Source: Daejeonella sp.
GTDB taxonomy: Bacteria > Bacteroidota > Bacteroidia > Sphingobacteriales > Sphingobacteriaceae
DNA length: 64,000 nucleotides
NCBI RefSeq assembly: GCF_030695525.1
Contig: NZ_JAUYSS010000027.1
Location: 22,234 to 86,233 of the forward strand
Direction of reading: 5' to 3'
The position numbers were made by a program, and so were the translations under genes. The notes beneath the pieces were generated by a model. The model was not told the origin of the DNA. It did no database searches and saw nothing but the letters and a program-made list of their open reading frames with translations. Below, in pieces: positions 37,517 to 47,592 of this stretch (positions within the stretch are counted from its first letter, which is position 1; each line of letters starts with the position of its first letter).

Positions 37517-37723
37517 TTCTAGCTTAAATGGTTTAATAAATTATTGGAAATAAAACTACTATTTACTTGCTTTTTAACCAAACTAAACGGAAATTAATTA
37601 TGAAAAGAAGTCAAATAGGCACATAGAAAGGGGAACACACCCGTTTTTCCCGGTCAAAAACAAAGAAGCCAGACTGCAAATTCATACAGGCCGGCTGTAA
37701 TCTGTTTTGTTCAGCTAAAAAAA

Positions 37724-40700
37724 TCACCACACTATACTTATATATCCTCTTTTTTGTCCTCCACCATTCGGAAGTTCAATAATATAATAGTAGGTATCTT
37801 CCGGAAGCAATGCTCCCTGATATATTCCATTCCAGGCATTATTATAGTTGGTCGCGTTATAAACCAACCTGCCCAATTTATCGAACACCCGAACCAGATT
37901 ATTTGGATACTTATCAATATTACGTATCACCCAGGTATCATTCTTTGCATCCCCATTCGCTGAGATAAAATTTGTTGCAATGATCTCATTATCAGACTCA
38001 ACAGTAATTTCACTATTCCGGGATGATCCACGTAATGACATCAGGGTCGGAGCTGACAGTTCAGGTGCCGGTAATGAAATGCTCAGATTACGGATCTCAT
38101 GAAAATTGCTTGCCCCTCCGGTAGATCCTGCAAAACCATAGCTTAAATTTGCCGGCATGGTATTCCCAATATAAGAGTAATTCTTTATCAGATGATGGTT
38201 TATACCACCCGGGTATGTTCCTTCCAAAATCCAGACATTCAAGATAAATCCGGTTCCCGAGCCATTTGGTTTCATCTCAATTTGTGCTTTACGATACCCA
38301 TTGCTGCCGCTAACAAGACCCTCAGCACCTGCTGTTCTGCCATCCACATTTCCAGCTATTGTAAATCCTGATCCTGCCCCGGCTGCATTCATTGCTGCCA
38401 GATTGGTGGTTTGGATATTCGTTAAAAATTCATAGTTTGACCCGGCAGGACTTCCTGAACCTGTTCCATTGCCATCACCACGGAGTGTTAAGGAACTACT
38501 TCGCTGGCCCGGGCCTCCCTGACGACCTGCGGTAGCTGCACTGAAATTTCCAAATTCATCAAATCCAAAGCCTAGGTAAGCCTTACTTAAACCAGGTGAA
38601 GAGGCATTTTGGGCATAGCCCAATGAACCTCCGGGTGCCCCAATCTGAAAGGAACTATTCGCTGTTGCATCATATAAAAAGAAACTCAGTCCATCACCCC
38701 CGGTGCCACCATAAGTAAAATACTCAAAGCTTATGGATAGTCCTTGAGCAGAGGGAAATGATTTGGTATTTCTGGCGAAACCTGACTGGTTTTTTGCATT
38801 AGGATTTAATCGGAGATAACCTGCGCCTTCGGCATCCAGATTCCCTGAAGTTAGTACAGTAATCCCACCCAGTACCAATCCTGAGGCTGTTGAATTCCTA
38901 AAGCTTTCAAAGTATGGTAACCCGCTCTGAGCCAATACATTGATTGTTACAATAGCCGGACTTAATGCATATAATATGCTATCTGTACCATTCCATTGAA
39001 AAACGTTTGATCCAATATAACCCGGAGTGGGAACAAAGCTGATCTGATTTAGATCAGCAAAAACAATTTCCTGATTCACTGTAATTTCTGCACCATTTAA
39101 CTTAAGCGTACCATTTATTGGGAGACTAAGAATTTTAACTTTTTTGAGTGTTTTATTTTCCTGACTACTGAACTTTGCTGTAAAATCTGCTTGTGTAAAT
39201 GTAAATGGGGTATTTTCCTGGGCAGTCTTTGTGATATTTGCAACAAGAGGTGCCGCCATTTGTGCCGGCAGGGTAATCTGTAGGTTGCGTACCTCATGAA
39301 AGTTATTCTTCCCTCCTGTTCCGGCAGAAAAGCCATAACTCAGATATTCAGGAATCGGATTCGTGGGTACATAATGATAATCCTTGATCACATGATGCAC
39401 TATCCCGCCGGAGGAATTTCCCTCGGTAATCCACACATTCACCTTTAAGCCTGAACCCGAACTATCAGGAACCATATTGATTTTAGCGTTGCGATAACCA
39501 GGGCTTAAATTACCCGGGTTACCTGATACGCGACCATCAATCCCGCCGGCAATCTGAAATACATTACCTGCACCTGCAAGAGCCATAGCACTTGGATCAG
39601 TAGTTTGAATTCCGGTTAAGTACTCATAATTAGTTGAGATTGCCGCATTCCCATTTCCATCACCCCGTAGCGCTACTGAGCTTGGTCGCTGGCCGGGTCC
39701 TCCTTGTCTTCCTGCAGTTGGGTTACTGAAATTCCCAAATTCATCAATACCTAGCCCCAGAAAGGCTTTTGAGATCCCGGGGTTTGAGAAATTCTGGGCA
39801 TAGCCGAGAGATCCCCCAAACCCTCCAATAGAAAATGGATTTACTGAAGCATCATACAGGAAAAATGCCAGTCCATCAGCTCCTGAACCTCCATAAGTAA
39901 AGTAATCAAAGCTGATCGAGAGTCCATCTGCAGTAGGGAAAGCAGTTGTATTGCGGGCAAACCCTGTCTGATTATTTGTATTTGTAGTTAAACGAAGATA
40001 GCCCTGAGCATCGGCATCTATTCCTCCACCGGTTAACATGGCTCCATTTGGACTACCACCTAAGATCAAGCCTGCGGATTCAGAGAACTTAAAGCTTTCG
40101 GCATATGGCAAAACAGAAGAACGCACTACAGTTACTAAATACGTTTTGCTTGTCTCTCCGTCACTTCCTGAAACCAGAATAGTAAACATATTACTTCCAA
40201 CAATTAATGGAAGGTTTGCAGAAGGACTGCCGCTAAGAATTGTGGCACCGTTTAACTGTATAGTTCCCAAGGCATCACTATGGAAAGCAGTTAATGCAAT
40301 TGAAGCTGTTGAATATGGAACAGAAACAGTATATGTAGTATTGGTTGAAGAAAAAACCGGACTTAAAACACCTTCGCTTAGAGTCAAATTAGCTAAATCA
40401 GCAGTAATTTTTGCATCAACATCATATGCCCCAGCATCTGTGGGATATTTCCTCGGATTTTTTTGCAGATCCAGGTTGATTGCATTAATCTGTGCTGATA
40501 CAAAATCTCTGCCAACAGACGTATCTGAAAGGTAACCAGATACTCCATTAATCTCTACAAAACTCAATGATGAATAAGCTGCAAAACTTGAACCCTGGCC
40601 CCGGGAAAAGTTTGTTTGATAATTGGCAAAAGTAGTTGGAAAGGCAAGCCTAACTGAGAGTGTTGTATTCCCTGCATCGAGTCCTGAAAACTCCAAAATA

Positions 40701-43700
40701 TTGGAAGTTGTTATAAAAAGGTTGTTTTGTTCGGAGACGAAATCATTGGCAATTGTAGGTATATATCCTGCGCCCCTGTAGAAAGTGATTCCAATGCAGC
40801 TGTTATAGGGATTATCCCCTTTTGCAGCGATTATATTGCCCTGAATATCAAGGATTAGCCTAACATCAGGCATAGAAACAGCCCGGGCACTGGCCTGTTT
40901 GGTATCAAAGGTATTATGATAAAGTCTGATCCCGGTAGAGCCCTGTATGTAAACATTCTCAAAAGTATGTTGTGAAAATGAGTTCTGAATAGTGATCATT
41001 TCTGAACTTTCAATATGAAATGCCGCTTTATATCCCGTACCCGTATTCAATGAAAAATTGGTGGCTTTACATCGGTCAATCTTTATATTCTTGCTGGAAA
41101 TAATATAAAATGGCTGCTTCTGATTCTGATCTGTTTCTATATCTTGCAGTAAAAGATTATTGATTCCACGGCACTGAATCTGCCCATAATACTTTGCTCC
41201 ACTGCTCTCAATTAGTTCCTGGTTCCTGGTATCTTTCAAAATCACATTTCGGATTGTGACATCATTCAGTGTATAGGAAGCATCTGTTCTGCTCTCAGGC
41301 TGACCGCCAACTGAATTAATTATTCCAACCTGGATGGCTATCCCCGTCAGTTCGCTAAGGATTACCTTATCGATCAGAACATCCGAAATATATGGCTGAT
41401 TTGTTCCGTTAGCAGCCCCTATTCTGATTCCCCTCATTCCCTGATGAAGAATCAAATTAGTGTACCTTGTATCTGCGGTATTAGCCTGCTGACTGATCAG
41501 CGCACCCGAATAATTATCGCCGAAAGCTGCTCCATCAGCAGTATACTTTCCGCTTCTTAATTGGAGGCGGTCAATACGAACATGGCTCATTGCTACTCTA
41601 AAAATATCAGAAGTTATTCCCCCAGCATCAATCACAGGATAAGACATCAGACCGTCTTTACCCTTAATTGTGAGTGTATTATTTGAATTAGCATAATTCA
41701 ATGTCCACTTTGAACCCAGCGCATAGGTACTGTCACGATTAAATACAATAGATATGTTTGTATTGATGTTAAAAGTAATCATGTATGATTTAACCTCAGC
41801 AATCGTATTAAATGTTGCTAATTGGATGTTATCAGAATCCCTTCTCACCGATATTGCCAATGGTTCTACTTCAGGAATTGTCTCCGTTGAAAGATTAATT
41901 ACCGGAAGTTTTGAATAGGTAAGCATCCTGCTTCCATTACCAGAATCTAAGGCATTTCCAAGTTCTGCTTTATAGGTAAGTGTAACCACATCCGTTGAAA
42001 GAAAGTCATTCTGGCAGCTAATCTCCCAAATGAGCCCCCCTGAATCAGGCACTTCAGAAACCGATAAAACAGTATTTCCTTCTACTTCATATGCTGCAGC
42101 TATGGATTGAGATATGGGACGATCGAGCTCAAAACGTATCTTATCAGGTGCTTCAGCGAATATCTTAGCTGAACTTGCGATAATAGTCGGCCTTACAGGC
42201 AGTGTCGCAGGATCGACCGGAGTAATTTCATTTAGTTGAATATTAACCAGCCCTGTTGCAGGATTAAAAGTAACTGCCTTAATATTTTCAGTCCAGGTAA
42301 TACTGTCAATCTGAGCATCCGAATTAATAATCAGGCTCAACAAGCGATGCCTAACGGTTTTTTGAAGTCCGGACATATCAAAACTGATATTCAGATAGCC
42401 ATCAGGGCTCAAAGAGACTGATTTTCCAGACCCGTTCTCAGCAGCATGCATTGTTTTCTGATAGCCCAGATATTGATCCAAACTCAAACCAATAACATTA
42501 TCCCCGGCAAGCGACTGCATATACTCAATAACCTGTCGGTAGTAGGCAAAATTACTGGTGCCGATTTCTCCCGGTCCATGGCTGAACCAATTATACATCA
42601 GCGGTTTAGTCAGACTCCTGTTGTAAGCCGCCAGAATGTAAGCTTTATGTTCATTAACAAGGGCCGGATTATTAGTTTCCTGCCAGTGATTCCTTCGAAA
42701 AAAATAAGGATTCTGAACTGCTGCATAAACATCTTCAGAAAAGGCATCCTGAGCCAATGGTACAGCACCATCCTTCAAAGGTTCAACACCAGCCTGGCTT
42801 GTAACATCCATTCCCATGCTGTTGGCACCGTACCTGAATCCAATCTGAGTGTCGGGTACAACCAGGGATTCCGGACTAAAACCCAGATGATCGAAAGCCG
42901 CCTTATTATTCAGAAATATCTGCTTATACCGGTCTTTCTGTAACACTGCAGATCCACCAAAGCCATGATTCATAAAATCAAAACCCCGCTGTAAACCCGG
43001 GCCATTCGCAGTTACTGTGGCCAGTTGAGGCCAGGAAATATAGTTTCCTCCCTGAGCCAGCAGATCAACACCATTGATATCGTGGATAAAGCATGCAACC
43101 GAAATATTCCAGAAAAGATCATTTCCGCATCCATCGGTTGATTTCACCCCGGGACTGATAAAGCCTCCTGCTGTTTGGCCGCCCCTCAGGTATGGGTACA
43201 TCAGGTTATATACAGTCGCCGGACTATCATCAACCTGAAATATGCTGACCATAGATTTGTTGTATGGATTCTTTGCGTGACTATAAGTGGCGTAAGTAGG
43301 GTTAGTAAGCTTTATTCTAATTGTATATAGATCAGGACTTGAAACAGGGTCCTCTACCGGGTTGACCACTATATTTACATCCGCATCTGTTATTGCATAT
43401 AAGCCTCCTGGGTCAGCAGCATTCCATTTAAAACTATCTGAGCCATTAAAATCTGCATTGGGAACATACCTCAGATTTGGGATATCAGCAGAAAGTATCT
43501 CCTGATTGACAAATAGGGCTATCCCATTTAACTTCAATTGACCATTTAAGGGAAGTGTACTTATTCTGATTTTTGACAAAACATCCCCATTAGGGTCTCT
43601 AAAACCCGAAATCCCCAAATCGGGACTGTAGAAATCATTTAAACTGAAGGGAATAGCTATATCTTCATCACCTGATTTGGAAAGATTGGAAATCAGGGGA

Positions 43701-44656
43701 CTTTTTGGAGTTCCTGCGGGGACCAATATTTCAAGATTGCGGACTTCATGAAAATTATTAGCACCACCGGTAGAAGAAGCAAAGCCAAAACTTAAGTTTG
43801 AAGGTATAGCCGAATGAGGAATATAAGGCTGATCAATGATGATATGCCTTTCTAAGAGTTCCGTTCCCAATTTAAGGTAAACATTGGCCTTATATCCTGT
43901 TTCCAAACCATTTGGTTCCAAAATAATTCTTGCCTTTCTATATCCGGCTTCATCAGCATCAAGTGAGCCTCCGACTGCAGTTCTACCATTTTGGCCACCT
44001 GCAACCTGAAACGGAGAACCTGCCCCGATTGCAGACATTGAAGCTATATCAGTTGTTTGAATACTTGTGAGATATTCATAATTACTATTTGGCACCGAAC
44101 CGGCTTGCACGGTTCCGGATCCATCACCATCACCTCTTAACGTCACTGAACTGGGTCTCTGACCCGGCCCTCCAACCCTTCCCTGTATCGGGTTACTGAA
44201 GTTCCCGAATTCATCGAACGCTATACCTATAAATGCCTTACTTAAACCGGGCAGGCTCAAATCGCTCCTTGGGGAATATCCCAAAGAACCACCGAATCCC
44301 CCAATGGTAAAGGCAGAAGCAGCATTCGAATCAAACAGAAAGAAGTTTATCCCATCCGCACCGGACCCCCCATAGGTAAAATATTCAAACCTGATTTCTA
44401 TACCGTCTGCAGAAGGAAAATTTTGGGTGTTACGGACAAAACCACTTTGAAAGGCTTGATTGTTGGTTAAGCGGAGGTAACCTGATCCGATAGGATCGAT
44501 TCCGGAACCAGCAGTCAAGACTGCAGTACCTCCTAAAATTATGTTAGTTGCTGTGGGGCCTTTGAAACCTTCCCGGTAAGGGAATTGAGCAAAAATATTT
44601 ACTGCCCAAAACATGGTGAGCAAGAAAAATGATATCCTAATAAGAAATTTTGTCAT
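37724..44656 (-). CDS. Giant T9SS-secreted multidomain protein with three L-type lectin domains
   Basis: 2310 residues from ATG 44656 (TTG 44659 rejected). In order: signal peptide; L-type lectin about 25-308; tandem-95/cadherin-like sandwich about 315-438; a module about 440-790 with IFQVDDSPATV and FMNHGFGG, reminiscent of NodB deacetylases (weak); Ig/SwmB-like about 812-920; right-handed beta helix about 950-1385; cadherin-like sandwich about 1412-1512; lectin about 1515-1800; sandwich about 1805-1905; lectin about 1910-2195; type-B T9SS sorting domain about 2222-2310 (FISANGDAKNDTWVI, YYYIIELPNGG). All three lectin domains repeat YEYLT.IQTT and NNFHE-RNL motifs. It is expected outside the cell or on its surface, binding and perhaps modifying a polysaccharide. 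Substrate unknown. Confidence 0.85.
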   Translation of the reverse strand: MTKFLIRISFFLLTMFWAVNIFAQFPYREGFKGPTATNIILGGTAVLTAGSGIDPIGSGYLRLTNNQAFQSGFVRNTQNFPSADGIEIRFEYFTYGGSGADGINFFLFDSNAASAFTIGGFGGSLGYSPRSDLSLPGLSKAFIGIAFDEFGNFSNPIQGRVGGPGQRPSSVTLRGDGDGSGTVQAGSVPNSNYEYLTSIQTTDIASMSAIGAGSPFQVAGGQNGRTAVGGSLDADEAGYRKARIILEPNGLETGYKANVYLKLGTELLERHIIIDQPYIPHSAIPSNLSFGFASSTGGANNFHEVRNLEILVPAGTPKSPLISNLSKSGDEDIAIPFSLNDFYSPDLGISGFRDPNGDVLSKIRISTLPLNGQLKLNGIALFVNQEILSADIPNLRYVPNADFNGSDSFKWNAADPGGLYAITDADVNIVVNPVEDPVSSPDLYTIRIKLTNPTYATYSHAKNPYNKSMVSIFQVDDSPATVYNLMYPYLRGGQTAGGFISPGVKSTDGCGNDLFWNISVACFIHDINGVDLLAQGGNYISWPQLATVTANGPGLQRGFDFMNHGFGGSAVLQKDRYKQIFLNNKAAFDHLGFSPESLVVPDTQIGFRYGANSMGMDVTSQAGVEPLKDGAVPLAQDAFSEDVYAAVQNPYFFRRNHWQETNNPALVNEHKAYILAAYNRSLTKPLMYNWFSHGPGEIGTSNFAYYRQVIEYMQSLAGDNVIGLSLDQYLGYQKTMHAAENGSGKSVSLSPDGYLNISFDMSGLQKTVRHRLLSLIINSDAQIDSITWTENIKAVTFNPATGLVNIQLNEITPVDPATLPVRPTIIASSAKIFAEAPDKIRFELDRPISQSIAAAYEVEGNTVLSVSEVPDSGGLIWEISCQNDFLSTDVVTLTYKAELGNALDSGNGSRMLTYSKLPVINLSTETIPEVEPLAISVRRDSDNIQLATFNTIAEVKSYMITFNINTNISIVFNRDSTYALGSKWTLNYANSNNTLTIKGKDGLMSYPVIDAGGITSDIFRVAMSHVRIDRLQLRSGKYTADGAAFGDNYSGALISQQANTADTRYTNLILHQGMRGIRIGAANGTNQPYISDVLIDKVILSELTGIAIQVGIINSVGGQPESRTDASYTLNDVTIRNVILKDTRNQELIESSGAKYYGQIQCRGINNLLLQDIETDQNQKQPFYIISSKNIKIDRCKATNFSLNTGTGYKAAFHIESSEMITIQNSFSQHTFENVYIQGSTGIRLYHNTFDTKQASARAVSMPDVRLILDIQGNIIAAKGDNPYNSCIGITFYRGAGYIPTIANDFVSEQNNLFITTSNILEFSGLDAGNTTLSVRLAFPTTFANYQTNFSRGQGSSFAAYSSLSFVEINGVSGYLSDTSVGRDFVSAQINAINLDLQKNPRKYPTDAGAYDVDAKITADLANLTLSEGVLSPVFSSTNTTYTVSVPYSTASIALTAFHSDALGTIQLNGATILSGSPSANLPLIVGSNMFTILVSGSDGETSKTYLVTVVRSSVLPYAESFKFSESAGLILGGSPNGAMLTGGGIDADAQGYLRLTTNTNNQTGFARNTTAFPTADGLSISFDYFTYGGSGADGLAFFLYDASVNPFSIGGFGGSLGYAQNFSNPGISKAFLGLGIDEFGNFSNPTAGRQGGPGQRPSSVALRGDGNGNAAISTNYEYLTGIQTTDPSAMALAGAGNVFQIAGGIDGRVSGNPGNLSPGYRNAKINMVPDSSGSGLKVNVWITEGNSSGGIVHHVIKDYHYVPTNPIPEYLSYGFSAGTGGKNNFHEVRNLQITLPAQMAAPLVANITKTAQENTPFTFTQADFTAKFSSQENKTLKKVKILSLPINGTLKLNGAEITVNQEIVFADLNQISFVPTPGYIGSNVFQWNGTDSILYALSPAIVTINVLAQSGLPYFESFRNSTASGLVLGGITVLTSGNLDAEGAGYLRLNPNAKNQSGFARNTKSFPSAQGLSISFEYFTYGGTGGDGLSFFLYDATANSSFQIGAPGGSLGYAQNASSPGLSKAYLGFGFDEFGNFSAATAGRQGGPGQRSSSLTLRGDGNGTGSGSPAGSNYEFLTNIQTTNLAAMNAAGAGSGFTIAGNVDGRTAGAEGLVSGSNGYRKAQIEMKPNGSGTGFILNVWILEGTYPGGINHHLIKNYSYIGNTMPANLSYGFAGSTGGASNFHEIRNLSISLPAPELSAPTLMSLRGSSRNSEITVESDNEIIATNFISANGDAKNDTWVIRNIDKYPNNLVRVFDKLGRLVYNATNYNNAWNGIYQGALLPEDTYYYIIELPNGGGQKRGYISIVW

Positions 44657-44994
44657 CAAGCCCGTTTGTTAGTAAATTTCATATTATTGGGTACCCTTTG
44701 AATTGAAATGAACCATATTCAAGAACTCTATAAATAATCAAGAAGCAAAATTTTACTCTCATTTAATAAATTTAATTTCAAAGTTAAATATCTAGATATT
44801 TTGGGGATACAATATCAATTTATGAAAAAATAATTCCTTAATAAAAACCATTTATATCGTTTCTATATATTACTTCAAACTGAATAAATTAGATCTTAAA
44901 CGGTGGAACTAATTACCTGGAAATTTCTTACAACTGAATGACTCACAATTCAATTAAATCCTGTCAATTTGCGCATTAGAAAATTATTTAGAAT
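44657..44994. other. AT-rich divergent spacer
   Basis: This 338-bp gap separates the giant protein gene (-) from the SDR gene (+). It should hold both promoters. I see no hairpin, repeat or open frame in it. Confidence 0.6.
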
Positions 44995-45711
44995 ATGGAA
45001 TCACTCAAAGGAAAAAATGCTATAATTACTGGTGCTGGAAAAGGAATAGGCAGGGCGATCGCATCAGCTCTGGCTGCAGAAGGAGTAAATCTTGGTTTGA
45101 TATCCCGCACAGTCAAGGACCTCCAGGAACTGAAAGAGGAACTAAAAAAATATCCGGTTAAGATTTCAATCGCTGTTGCGGATGTTGCAGATATAGAGAC
45201 TGTTAATGCAGCAGTTAAATCCATTCAAAATGAACTCGGAAGTATTGATATTTTAATCAATAATGCGGGAATTGCAAAATTTGGTAAGTTTTTAGACCTG
45301 CAACCTTCTGAATGGGAGGATCAGATCCGGGTTAATTTGTTTGGGGTTTATTATGTAACCCGTGCGGTATTACCACAAATGATTGAACGCCAGACTGGAG
45401 ATATTGTCAATATATCATCAACCGCAGGTTTGAAAGGAAGTCCGATGACCAGCGCATACAGTGCCTCAAAATTTGCAGTTATGGGACTCAGCGATTCATT
45501 AATGCAGGAAGTACGAAAACATAATATCCGTGTTACAGCACTCAACCCAAGCACTGTAGTTACAGATCTCGCAATCAGTGCCAATCTTTTAAACAATAAT
45601 GAGGATCGGGTGATGCATCCGGAAGATTTCGCCGAATTGATCGTAGCACAGTTAAAACTAAACAGAAGGGTTTTTGTAAAAGACGCCTCTATCTGGTCAA
45701 CAAATCCATGA
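44995..45711 (+). CDS. Short-chain dehydrogenase/reductase (FabG-like)
   Basis: 238 residues. All classical SDR signatures are present: [16 protein letters not shown] at the N terminus, [12 protein letters not shown] (NNAG), Ser in [11 protein letters not shown] and the active-site YSASK (Tyr about 154, Lys about 158), then [11 protein letters not shown]. It uses NAD(P) to reduce or oxidise a carbonyl/alcohol. It stands alone, so whether it acts as 3-ketoacyl-ACP reductase or on another substrate is open. Confidence 0.88.
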   Translation: MESLKGKNAIITGAGKGIGRAIASALAAEGVNLGLISRTVKDLQELKEELKKYPVKISIAVADVADIETVNAAVKSIQNELGSIDILINNAGIAKFGKFLDLQPSEWEDQIRVNLFGVYYVTRAVLPQMIERQTGDIVNISSTAGLKGSPMTSAYSASKFAVMGLSDSLMQEVRKHNIRVTALNPSTVVTDLAISANLLNNNEDRVMHPEDFAELIVAQLKLNRRVFVKDASIWSTNP

Positions 45712-45731
45712 TCTATTAATTATTTTAATTC

Positions 45732-45766
45732 TTGAACCAAGAATCAAGAACCAAGAGTCAAGACAA
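45732..45766. repeat. AACCAAGAATCAAG-type repeat tract
   Basis: Short direct repeats of the form GAACCAAGAATCAAG follow the SDR stop in a 188-bp spacer. It is of the same general kind as the other spacer microrepeats in the window. Confidence 0.6.
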
Positions 45767-45899
45767 ACTATTTCCTTTAAAGGTCATATATTCACGTAAG
45801 CCTGATGGCATAAACTGACCCATTTTAGTTTAGACCCCTGTGACTTTATTATCTAAATAATATAGTGTAGGTTGTGGGCATAATTAGCAAGCATTAAGA

Positions 45900-46229
45900 A
45901 TGACAAAGCATTTTATAGAAGATGAAAAAATTGGATGGGAACAGATAGATGCAGGTGTTCAGCGAAAGATCATGGCTCATGATCCAAGTCTGATGATCGT
46001 GAAGATCAAATTTGAAAGAGGCGGGGTCGGTCCCTTGCACAAGCACCCTCATGTTCAGATTACACATGTACAAAGTGGAAAGTTTGAAGTAAGCATTGAT
46101 GGTAAAAAACAAGTGCTTAAAGAAGGAGATGCATTTCTAGTAACTTCCAACCTGGTTCATGGTGTCCTATGCCTTGAAGAGGGAATTCTGATCGACACAT
46201 TCAGTCCGATGCGGGAAGATTTTCTCTGA
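45900..46229 (+). CDS. KdgF-like single-domain cupin
   Basis: 109 residues. The cupin motifs GGVGPLHKHPHVQITHVQSGKFE (His52, His54, Gln58 or so) and LVHGVLCLEEG supply metal ligands. The opening IGWEQIDAGVQRKIMAHD and the closing SPMREDFL are typical of KdgF, which helps linearise unsaturated uronate sugars from pectin or alginate breakdown. No other uronate genes are adjacent, so the substrate is not assured and the gene symbol is withheld. Its 3' end overlaps the fragment on the other strand. Confidence 0.75.
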   Translation: MTKHFIEDEKIGWEQIDAGVQRKIMAHDPSLMIVKIKFERGGVGPLHKHPHVQITHVQSGKFEVSIDGKKQVLKEGDAFLVTSNLVHGVLCLEEGILIDTFSPMREDFL

Positions 46230-46518
46230 ATTTCCGGGTAAAAATAGTTTTGCCTTTACTCCATCTGATCACATCAGTCAGCAGTGGGATCCTGTCAGCA
46301 GTTACATTCCCTTCTGGGTCCTTAAGTCTGAATTGCTGTAATTCCTTGTATGTATAATCAGATACTTTTCTGCTGCCGTTTGTAGTCCGGTCAAGTGTTG
46401 CATCATGCATCAGCACAACCAAACTATCTCTGGTCAGCGGAAGGTCATTACCGGTATATTTAAAATAAGATCTAATCTCTGAAGCTAAACAATAGTGAAT
46501 AAGAACCAGCTGAGGCAA
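46201..46518 (-). pseudogene. Glycerophosphodiester phosphodiesterase fragment
   Basis: Only about 85 residues of a GDPD catalytic domain remain: LTRDSLVVLMHDATLDRTTNG (the HD motif and following LDRTT), KVSDYTYKELQQFRLKDPEGN, RIPLLTDVIRWSKGKTIF. The N-terminal barrel strand before it (EIRSYFKYTGNDLP) is degraded, and everything after GKTI is missing. Its end overlaps the end of the cupin gene. A complete GDPD has about 250 residues, so this is a decayed remnant, probably left by deletion. Confidence 0.75.
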
Positions 46519-46525
46519 AGAATAT

Positions 46526-47509
46526 TTAATCAGGAGATTGTAATGACTGTTTCATTACCCGGGAAGTTTTATGATCGCCAGTATGACTCCAGCCAGGAGG
46601 CATGAAAATATACAAGAACTTATTCTTAATTCCCGGAGCACAGTAAACATCCTTTGCCAGCGCAGTAATTTCCCCAAAATAAGAATCCAGAAAACTATTT
46701 GGTTTCATTTGCCTGGTAATTCCATATTGAATTTTGATATCATCCCGTTCGGGCTGATAAGTCTTGAATACTTTATCCCATATATTCAGCAAATTGCAGT
46801 AGTTCATATCCATGTATTCGACATTTTTGGCATGATGTACCCGGTGATGTGATGGGGTTAAAATAAATTTTCCGACGATTCCCATTCGTCCATTTTTCAT
46901 CATCGATTCTCCTATATGAATAAATGAACCCCAGGTTCCGTCGATGAACATAATCACAAATAACATTGCAGGAGGCACCCCCAGCAGCATACAGATAGTT
47001 GTTCTAATCACATCCGCATATGGAGCTTCGAGAAAGAAATGGGCATGAGAAACTGCCAGATTCATGCTTTCAGGGGCATGATGTGTGGAATGCAAACACC
47101 AGAATAAACGCACCTTATGCCCAAAATAATGATAGACAAAATGAGCCAGTTCCCAGATAATATAGCCGTAAATAAACCAGTACCAGGTAAACTGAATGCT
47201 CATGATTGCATACTTCTCAAATAAGCCAATACATATCATGGTCATACCTATGGCCAGGTACCTGCCTATAATTGAATTCATCACATAAGAAAAAAATGAA
47301 ATCTTATATGAAACAACCTTAAACTGCTTATATAGCAGTCCTCTGATTAATTCAAGTATCAATATAACTGGCAATAATGGTGCAATTGCCCCGCGCATTC
47401 CTTCATAAGTAAGCAGGGACTCGTAATTACCAGATTTGATAATTTCAATAAGTCCATCAAGACTAAAAAAGCCCCATATCTGCTTTAAAATAGTGTCAAC
47501 AAATTCCAT
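46526..47509 (-). CDS. Sterol desaturase/fatty-acid hydroxylase family protein
   Basis: 327 residues with several membrane helices (IAPLLPVILILELI, ICIGLFEKYAIMSIQFTWYWFIYGYIIWEL). The di-iron histidine clusters of the family are intact: HFVYHYFGH, HSTHH, and SHHRVHH. It is a membrane-bound iron oxygenase that hydroxylates or desaturates a lipid. Substrate unknown; carotenoid, sphingolipid and fatty-acid hydroxylases all belong here. The start ATG is at 47509. The neighbour downstream is a GDPD fragment, which does not help with function. Confidence 0.88.
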   Translation of the reverse strand: MEFVDTILKQIWGFFSLDGLIEIIKSGNYESLLTYEGMRGAIAPLLPVILILELIRGLLYKQFKVVSYKISFFSYVMNSIIGRYLAIGMTMICIGLFEKYAIMSIQFTWYWFIYGYIIWELAHFVYHYFGHKVRLFWCLHSTHHAPESMNLAVSHAHFFLEAPYADVIRTTICMLLGVPPAMLFVIMFIDGTWGSFIHIGESMMKNGRMGIVGKFILTPSHHRVHHAKNVEYMDMNYCNLLNIWDKVFKTYQPERDDIKIQYGITRQMKPNSFLDSYFGEITALAKDVYCAPGIKNKFLYIFMPPGWSHTGDHKTSRVMKQSLQSPD

Positions 47510-47592
47510 ATTAAGGATTGATAATCAATTAAATTTAGAGATTAGAATTCCAATTTAAAAGTCCTGTACGCTTTATGCTTTCAGCTATTAGC

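Noticed and set aside
37754..44600. Several open frames of 61-165 codons on the + strand inside the giant protein gene
   Set aside because: They lie opposite a continuous, domain-rich frame with a sorting signal; compositions are odd and no domain is visible in them.
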